64,000 nucleotides of DNA from positions 4,326,787 to 4,390,786 of the forward strand of contig NW_006494789.1 in the NCBI RefSeq assembly GCF_000471905.2, in the 5' to 3' direction. Below, in pieces: positions 61,701 through 64,000 of the stretch. The DNA comes from Amborella trichopoda (taxonomy: Eukaryota > Streptophyta > Magnoliopsida > Amborellales > Amborellaceae). Made by a program: the position numbers and the translations under genes. Below the pieces are notes generated by a model that was not told where the DNA came from, did not search any database, and worked only from the letters and a program-made list of their open reading frames with translations. The stretch's first letter is position 1. Each line of letters begins with the position of its first letter.

Positions 61701-63121
61701 GAAGATGGTCCTATTGTTTTGCCATGTGTGGTTTCTCCCCCATCCCCCCCCCAAAAAAAAGAAAAAAAAAAAAAAAAAAAAAGAAAAACAGAAAAAAGGA
61801 AGAAAAAGTTGAATAGTCGATCCCTACAGGGTGAACTTCAGATTTTATTCCCATGTAGATAAGCTGGCTCCCATATCAACATGTGTGGTTGATTCTGTAT
61901 TATTTTGAAGTACTGAGCGAAGACAAATATTCCTCAAGTATAATAGTATTTCTCCTCTGACCATTGGTAGTGGGAAAGGTAGTAGGCTTCTTGTGCTTTC
62001 CTGTTCTTATTATTGGACACTCTTTATAGTTTCCAAAACCCTGAATTTGGGTTCTTTCTTATTAAAGTTCTTTGTGGGCATGAAATTCTCTGCTTTTTTT
62101 CTATATCATCTGCCCTCACCCTTGTCTCCTAAACAGCCCCACAGCTTACACCAACTCTCCCTTATCTTGGTTCCAGCATAATTTATTTCCATGTGGACTG
62201 TGTTTTTCCATTTCATCAAATTTCAAGTGTGCAGTAACTATTTTATCCAAAGAACTATTGGGGATTAGGATAAATCTGAAATGAGATCTAGACGAGAAAT
62301 TAGCTATTTTTCTGACGTGATTAATATAACAAGACAGTTTTTCACCTGCCTGTTTAAGAATGGTTGGGTTATAGACATGACTCATTCCATAAAGACAGCA
62401 ATTCCATGTTCATACCATACTTTAGTGTTGTGCTATTTTGTTCTAATGAAAATTTTTCACTTATTATAGATCACACCCTACGGCTCGTATACATAGTGCT
62501 GGTGCTCTTTCACATTTAATTTTTAAAGGAACCAAAGGCCTTGTCCTTATGTTCACAATTTCCTATTTTTAAAGCATATTTTATATTTAAAACCTTTCAT
62601 TGCCTACCTCCAACCAAATCAATGTAAATATTTCTTGGACTTGCTTCTATGTTTATCTCAATTAATTATTGATGGTTACTAATGTGTATGAAAAATTCAT
62701 GTTGTTAGATAGCTTAAGTGTTCAACGTTAACGATCTATAGGTATATGGCAATTTAATTCCTTTTTTCTTATATTTGATCCTCCAGGGCACAATATGCAA
62801 GATGGAAAGCGGAATGCCAAGAGATGGACTCACTAATTGGTAGTGGGAGGATCATTACAGCACCTATAATTACAGAAGATGGCGATCCCATTCAAGATCC
62901 CTTAGTACTTTTGGAAGCTAATGTGGGTAAAGACTTGCCTTTCCAAGAAAATGACAGTCCAAACTCTGATGCTGAGGATAATAAAACACGTGCAAATACA
63001 TTATTTGATTATTTGAGCAAAAATCCCCCAACAAGTGTGTTGGACCAGAGGAAAGGATCCGCAAGTACTGTTCCTTTGGACAAGAAAGTGATTCAGTGGA
63101 AGCTTACACTACATCAAATAG
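37640..63121 (+). CDS. TBC-domain Rab GTPase-activating protein, exons 1-4 (3' end outside window)
   Basis: TBC proteins speed GTP hydrolysis by Rab GTPases and so switch off membrane-traffic steps at endomembranes. Four exons join in frame (phases 0, 0, 2, 1) with GT/AG borders and give residues 1-208. Seen: an N-terminal DSFYAIRSECTDVPKTRFKI stretch, then AGKTLSARRWNAAFTQEGYL and NRIQRG, which from memory match the plant family of TBC proteins exemplified by Arabidopsis AT5G54780-like genes. The TBC domain starts near residue 63 with GIHPSIRGEVWEFLLGCFDP, including the R-x3-W motif (R69, W73). A variable acidic loop (about 115-185) is followed by KVIQWKLTLHQIG. The arginine- and glutamine-finger motifs lie in exons beyond 64000. 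The exons are free of stops, so the gene looks intact. Introns are 2.5, 12.4 and 10.0 kb, swollen by transposons. I am sure of the family; the Rab substrate is unknown. Confidence 0.93.
37841..38110. repeat. Tandem duplication of 140 bp in intron 1
   Basis: AACTTCTCGATTAACAATGG begins two consecutive copies at 37847 and 37987 (period 140). The second copy lacks about 10 bases found in the first. Each copy also holds shorter internal echoes (GATTAATCATG and TAGC(C/T)ATTTTC). It lies just after exon 1, in the part of intron 1 where plant introns can carry enhancers; no function is shown. Confidence 0.88.
38111..40242. other. Remainder of intron 1
   Basis: AT-rich intron sequence with no recognised element ends, no open frame of note and no RNA gene. 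It is the least transposon-loaded of the three complete introns. Confidence 0.6.
40243..40338 (+). CDS. RabGAP gene, coding exon 2
   Basis: Exactly 32 codons (AGKTLSARRWNAAF to NRIQRG) between acceptor CACATAG|GC and donor GGG|GTAAGC. The GKTLSxRRWxAAF word is among the most conserved N-terminal blocks of this plant TBC family. Phase 0 on both sides means this exon could be skipped without shifting the frame. Confidence 0.93.
40715..40737. repeat. C-run/A-run junction
   Basis: ATC followed by nine C and then 13 A. Two similar junctions occur elsewhere in this gene's introns: 59961-59996 and 61743-61782. All read CCCC(C)n then An on the plus strand. Confidence 0.85.
41750..42130. repeat. Degenerate tandem duplication of about 200 bp in intron 2
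   Basis: Two consecutive segments share TGGCAGCAGTGTGAACTCCT / TGGCATGAGCGGTGTGATCT, CATTCATGA(C/G)TCTT and AAACTCAGTTTCCA words in the same order, about 200-213 bases apart. They are considerably diverged, so the duplication is old. Confidence 0.7.
43126..43423. other. Assembly gap (298 N)
   Basis: A run of 298 undetermined bases lies inside the hAT-like element, next to the duplicated T-rich segment. The gap probably reflects collapsed or hard-to-read repeats. The open frame drawn across it has no meaning. Confidence 0.99.
43453..43935. repeat. 255-bp-period duplication inside the hAT-like element
   Basis: GAGTCGATTTGTGCCTAGAG begins copies at 43453 and 43708, each about 180 bp, followed by stuttered TTTTTTAAAGAAAATGATC units of 20-30 bp. 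The two copies are very similar, so the duplication is younger than the element's insertion flanks suggest. Confidence 0.88.
44239..44297 (-). promoter_or_regulatory. tRNA-like A and B boxes (RNA polymerase III type), minus strand
   Basis: The minus strand carries GGTTCAAATCC (44253 to 44243), an exact match to the tRNA B-box form GGTTCRANNCC. Thirty-three bases upstream is TGGTTTATTGG (44297 to 44287), one base from the A-box consensus TRGYNNARNNG. The T arm cannot pair well, so this is not a working tRNA gene; it is a tRNA relic or a tRNA-derived SINE head captured inside the hAT-like element. Confidence 0.5.
44470..46200 (-). mobile_element. L1-type LINE remnant (antisense in intron 2)
   Basis: The minus strand encodes L1 reverse transcriptase: a PGPHGFG word near 46.0 kb, LHKIMSK and KIVANRLHTVLDALIMPNQL (45.65-45.83 kb), FRSKQGLRQGDPLSPYLFVI (45.4 kb), YAYDVLNFCEVSPRAEIVVN (45.26 kb) and EKYLGLPLFHSS (45.04 kb). 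A downstream L1 block near 44.76 kb reads LPFEDGGLGIRH. Both ends are missing: no endonuclease, zf-RVT or RNase H is seen, and the left end is at the hAT-like element. It is broken by frameshifts and stops, and the catalytic YADD reads YAYD (45257-45268). Confidence 0.88.
45743..45806. mobile_element. Minimal poly-A insertion with 13-bp target duplication
   Basis: CTTGCTCATGATT is present at 45743-45755 and again at 45794-45806; between them lie only 38 bases, GAACCTCC followed by A-runs with one C. This is the shape of an extremely 5'-truncated retroposed copy whose tail is nearly all that remains. It duplicated the L1 residues IMSK (IMSK - poly-Phe - IMSK on the minus strand). Confidence 0.75.
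46201..47146. other. Intron 2 stretch between the L1 and the Gypsy element
   Basis: Mixed intron sequence. Short open frames exist on both strands (for example 46396-46635 minus and 46698-46880 plus), but none has a recognisable domain or homologue known to me. No element ends are supported. Confidence 0.5.
47147..47580 (+). repeat. Element D 5' LTR
   Basis: About 434 bp, starting TGAGCACATTTGGG and ending TCTACATCA, with a TATA-like TTATAAATA at 47407. Similar throughout to the non-inserted parts of the LTR at 50862-52132. Confidence 0.7.
47581..50861 (+). other. Interior of element D
   Basis: The first 300 bases look like a gag leader. From about 47.94 to 49.3 kb the sequence changes character (AT-rich, TAGGGTTT words) and may be another inserted fragment, but no ends were found. 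A short acidic frame at 50070-50291 (PIFDEDPILDEE) resembles low-complexity gag-pol linkers. No pol domain is left. Confidence 0.5.
49083..49222. repeat. 27-31-bp minisatellite
   Basis: Five copies of a TTTTGCTAAAAAGGTGGCGTG-like unit ending in CCCC, with anchors at 49086, 49114, 49141, 49172 and 49199. The open frame on the plus strand starting at 49100 is produced by the repeat. Confidence 0.88.
51075..51783. mobile_element. Mutator-like MITE with about 100-bp terminal inverted repeats
   Basis: The left end GGGAAAATTACAAAACCCCC and the right end (reverse complement GGGAAAATTACAAAAAAAAC) continue as inverted repeats for about 100 bp, including CTCACTTTTTCCCCAAAC-like words on both sides. 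The flanks ATGTTTTTA (51066-51074) and ATTTTTTTT (51784-51792) fit a 9-bp Mutator-type target duplication with two mismatches, but they are T-rich. The interior holds a minisatellite and no transposase. It sits inside the 3' LTR of element D, so it is younger than D. Confidence 0.8.
51283..51545. repeat. 21-bp and about 39-bp minisatellites inside the Mutator-like MITE
   Basis: About seven copies of a 21-bp unit (AGTTGCAAAGGGCGGTCCGGC) run from about 51405 to 51540. To their left are about three copies of a roughly 39-bp unit (GCTCCGACACTGTGTAAAGT). The 21-bp period gives a minus-strand heptad frame (QLPDRPL repeated). This is a repeat artefact within a MITE, not a host protein. Confidence 0.88.
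51802..52025 (+). repeat. 112-bp tandem duplication of the LTR core region
   Basis: TTCAATTTAATTCAAATAAG starts copies at 51802 and 51914. Each copy holds the TATA-like TTATAAATAGGGG (51851 and 51963). The copies are nearly identical, so this duplication is recent relative to the divergence of the two LTRs. Confidence 0.9.
52133..52715. other. Right end of intron 2
   Basis: Ordinary AT-rich intron sequence leading to the exon 3 acceptor; a 15-base word TCCAGCATAATATAC is repeated in tandem near 52490-52520. Nothing else is recognised. Confidence 0.6.
52716..52819 (+). CDS. RabGAP gene, coding exon 3 (start of TBC domain)
   Basis: 104 bases between acceptor GCAATCAG|GG and donor CGAAG|GTATTT, encoding GIHPSIRGEVWEFLLGCFDP and KSTFEERDHLRQHR plus two bases of the next codon. 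R-x3-W (RGEVW) is the first TBC-domain motif. The split codon AG|G (Arg) joins exactly to exon 4. Confidence 0.95.
52976..53494. mobile_element. Possible inverted-repeat element rich in GGGATC words
   Basis: The two ends are loosely inverted (left GTAGTTTTTGGGATC; right end read inward CATAGTTGTCAGGATC), and the interior alternates GGGATCTTGAT and ATCAAGATCCC words that can fold. No convincing target duplication was found, so the class (perhaps hAT-like MITE) is uncertain. Confidence 0.4.
53495..54179. other. Intron 3 stretch with GA microsatellites
   Basis: GA-repeat runs at about 53738 and 53765. Words such as GAGAGAGAGAG and 'AGATATTCAAGAGAG' scatter through an AT-rich background. No gene or element ends are seen. 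Confidence 0.55.
54188..54580. mobile_element. hAT-like MITE, copy 2 of a two-copy family (intron 3)
   Basis: 393 bp flanked by TAATCTAT (54180-54187) and TAATCTGT (54581-54588), an 8-bp target duplication with one mismatch. Inverted ends share TATAAGGTTGCA(A/T)CCTTA. It is alignable end to end with 31703-32091, sharing words such as AAGATTTTCATATGTTTATA and GGTGCGCCTTAATTGG. It is non-coding. Confidence 0.85.
54589..55061. other. Very AT-rich intron sequence
   Basis: Low-complexity AT sequence (TTAATTAACATAGCAATATA-like). From about 54915 a less AT-rich stretch leads into the promoter-like motifs at 55062. No gene is seen. Confidence 0.5.
55062..55102 (+). promoter_or_regulatory. Plant snRNA-type promoter signal: USE plus TATA box
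   Basis: GTCCCACATCG (55062-55072) is an exact match to the plant snRNA upstream sequence element RTCCCACATCG. TTTATAAA follows at 55095, with 22 bases between; in plant snRNA genes a short spacing of about this size goes with RNA polymerase III and a spacing one helix turn longer with polymerase II. A start would fall near 55125 and the first TTTT is at about 55205, giving a hypothetical 80-base RNA that I cannot match to U6, U3 or another known RNA. The USE-like word also recurs widely in plant genomes by chance or in elements. Confidence 0.4.
55497..56275 (+). mobile_element. RTE-type LINE, 3' fragment (sense, intron 3)
   Basis: It starts inside reverse transcriptase with LIDETRRGVNTKLELWRDAL, ESKGFKISQTKTEYMEFKFS and EEVVNINGQEIPKRAHF; later blocks are MRILRLMSGKTRGIEFEMN and RWVGYVHCKSSTTPVRRYE (55.9-56.1 kb), then KDMRSYDLTKVWPLIEQ. 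It ends with the RTE-type tail TTGGGAAAAGGCTCTGAAGA followed by GATGGTGATAAT at 56275. It is 5'-truncated and broken by frameshifts. It is about 85 percent alike, in inverted orientation, to the 3' part of the LINE at 57030-59740. Confidence 0.9.
56276..57029. other. Spacer between two inverted RTE LINE copies
   Basis: AT-rich intron sequence apart from the short LINE tail at 56438-56510. From 56.69 to 57.02 kb it is richer in CT (TTCCCTTTCTCC). No gene is seen. Confidence 0.5.
56438..56510 (-). mobile_element. RTE LINE 3' tail fragment
   Basis: CATTATCATCAACATCATCC followed by CCCAATTATTTGGGGTCAGC is the reverse complement of an RTE 3' end with its (GATGAT) tail, here about 70 bases long. 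Such tails also occur at the end of RTE-mobilised SINEs, so this could be either a very short LINE copy or a SINE end. Confidence 0.75.
57030..59740 (-). mobile_element. RTE-type LINE, near full span, with a hAT MITE inside (antisense, intron 3)
   Basis: On the minus strand, a 5' leader (59.74-59.53 kb) is followed by the endonuclease start at 59.40-59.25 kb (IRLATWNVKNLTGKSMELVD, ACLRETK). A further endonuclease part around 58.4-58.9 kb is split by the MITE at 58459-58841. Reverse transcriptase sequence runs through 58.4-57.8 kb, then the C-terminal block (57.72-57.42 kb: VVKIDGQEVQKRPHFLYVGL, FYKTVVRQALLYGVECW). The tail is (CATCAT) at 57037-57053 on the plus strand. Without the MITE it is about 2.3 kb, shorter than the usual 3.2 kb, so there are internal deletions as well as frameshifts and stops. 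Confidence 0.9.
58459..58841. mobile_element. hAT MITE, 383 bp, inserted in the RTE LINE
   Basis: A perfect 8-bp target duplication ATCTAGAA lies at 58451-58458 and 58842-58849. Terminal inverted repeats are CAGTGTTTCAAAAAGC (left) and CAATGTTTCAAAAAGC (right, read inward), one mismatch. Subterminal regions are full of CGCCTAGGCG/CGCCCAGG words that form hairpins. The empty site reads through in the LINE endonuclease frame (ILDFAMAYDLAIANTYFKK around the insertion), which confirms the borders. It is non-autonomous. Confidence 0.95.
59961..59996. repeat. C-run/A-run junction
   Basis: CCCCCCCCGCCCCCCTCCCC followed by ACC and 13 A. Same polarity as the junctions at 40715 and 61743. Confidence 0.85.
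61743..61782. repeat. C-run/A-run junction
   Basis: ATC, nine C, eight A, one G, then a long A run. Same polarity as the two others. The open frame running into it from 61600 ends in poly-Lys and is an artefact. Confidence 0.85.
62787..63121 (+). CDS. RabGAP gene, coding exon 4
   Basis: 335 bases between acceptor CCTCCAG|GG and donor AATAG|GTATTA. It completes the split Arg codon, then encodes AQYARWKAECQEMDSLIGSG and RIITAPIITEDGDPIQDPLV, a family-typical block, then an acidic variable loop (NDSPNSDAEDNKTRAN) and finally KVIQWKLTLHQIG, just before the catalytic TBC motifs. It leaves one base for the next codon, as needed for the expected Gly. Confidence 0.95.
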
Positions 63122-64000
63122 GTATTACTTACTAGAATGTACTACAACAATCTATAGGGACATTGTAGTTGCAATATATGTTACTTTTCTGATTCTTGCT
63201 AATCCGTCAATTCAGAATTCATTCTTGTATAACTTATGTGTTTAATAACATGCATGTGTTATTTCAATATCCCTGCTTTTAGTCTATATGTGCTCTTCCT
63301 AGCTGTCTGGGGATGCAATGTTACAGTATCCATTCATTGAAGTTAGGGACCATATAATGCCGATTGTGTTCTTATGTGGCATCTTCTTTAGATGTTTACT
63401 TAAGAGGGTTTGGAGAAATATCATTATAGTACCTGCTGGCTGAAGTTGGACTGTGGTTCCAATGACATGATGCATGAGTAGCATCTTCCATCAATGCTCG
63501 CGGTCACATATGGTTGCTGAAATTTCTGATTAAGCGTGGCATCTTTTATTTGGAATATACAGGTGAATGTGGAACATGCATAACCATTCCAATGACCTAA
63601 GTACAGCATGAACAAAGAGTGCTTATATGTGGCTGAGTTATAAATTTGCCGTATGGCATCTTTATCCACATTTCCTAATGGGGGAACAATATCACTAAGT
63701 CATATTGATGACTGTTGAGAATATTGTTTTCTCAGTAATAACTCCATTGGAAGTTTTTGAGGGTAATGTTCACCGACCCCAAGAATCTAATCTATGAAGC
63801 TTGTAGGTTTTGTTAGATTTCTACCTTTTTCCTGGTTTACATTTTATCTCCTCAATTCAATTCCATTTATCAGTTCTGCAGATAGATCCAAAATAGCATC
63901 TGATTTGTCACAGAAAAGCAGATACATAATAGCATGTAACAAAAATATTAGTGCACTCCTCATTAGCTAGAGGCAAATATTAAAAGCCTTACCTAAGGGC
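63122..64000. other. Start of intron 4
   Basis: No continuation of the TBC domain (expected to start LDVxRTDR) is found before the window ends, so intron 4 is at least 879 bases. No element or RNA gene is recognised. Confidence 0.7.

Larger units (their letters stand above)
59741..62786. other. Right part of intron 3
   Basis: AT-rich intron sequence, most extreme at 60.24-60.80 kb. Apart from the C/A junctions no feature is supported. A basic minus-strand frame at 60843-61061 has no known family. The last 25 bases before exon 4 form a usual pyrimidine-rich acceptor (CTTTTTTCTTATATTTGATC then CTCCAG). Confidence 0.55.

Noticed and set aside
63122-64000. Fifth exon of the RabGAP gene
   Set aside because: No segment encodes the expected LDVxRTDR continuation with an acceptor site.

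Overview
The window is nuclear plant DNA. It shows one spliced host gene of a plant-type family (a TBC/RabGAP protein), Tat-lineage Ty3/Gypsy elements with a second RNase H, plant L1 LINEs with a C-terminal RNase H, plant RTE LINEs with a GATGAT-type tail, and several MITEs with clear target-site duplications. No prokaryotic gene organisation is present. The TE-swollen introns and several RTE copies would suit a larger-genome angiosperm (magnoliid or early eudicot), but that is a guess; the species cannot be named from the sequence.

Left half (1-30.5 kb): a nest of old LTR retrotransposons, three of them on the minus strand. A Ty1/Copia 3' end (+ strand, 29965-30492) is interrupted by Tat-type element C (21402-29964). 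C is interrupted by element B (14910-21401), and B by its relative element A (from the left edge to 14909). A carries gag, RT, RNase H, a second RNase H and integrase, then a long 3' region full of short tandem repeats that ends in a 63-bp satellite array (1-1395). The LTRs of A and B are alike at their outer ends but carry unrelated minisatellites (about 46 bp in A, 54 bp in B) at the same place. All these elements are broken fossils.

Middle (30.5-37.1 kb): intergenic sequence with two related 8-bp-TSD MITEs and a decayed L1 LINE on the + strand, flanked by about 100-bp direct repeats.

Right half (37.1-64 kb): the 5' part of one host gene on the + strand, encoding a TBC-domain Rab GTPase-activating protein. 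Four coding exons (37640-37729, 40243-40338, 52716-52819, 62787-63121) join in frame with GT/AG borders and give the first 208 residues; the catalytic part of the TBC domain lies beyond the window. Introns 2 and 3 (12.4 and 10.0 kb) are filled with transposons: a hAT-like element holding an assembly gap and a tRNA-like B box, an antisense L1, an internally deleted Ty3/Gypsy element whose 3' LTR holds a Mutator-like MITE, another MITE, an inverted pair of RTE LINEs, and a hAT MITE inside one of these LINEs.

I found no clearly new biological system. The points most worth following are the TE-swollen RabGAP gene, the Tat 3' region as a satellite nursery, the swapped minisatellites in related LTRs, the inverted RTE pair as a possible intronic dsRNA source, and an orphan snRNA-type promoter signal (USE plus TATA) at 55.06 kb.
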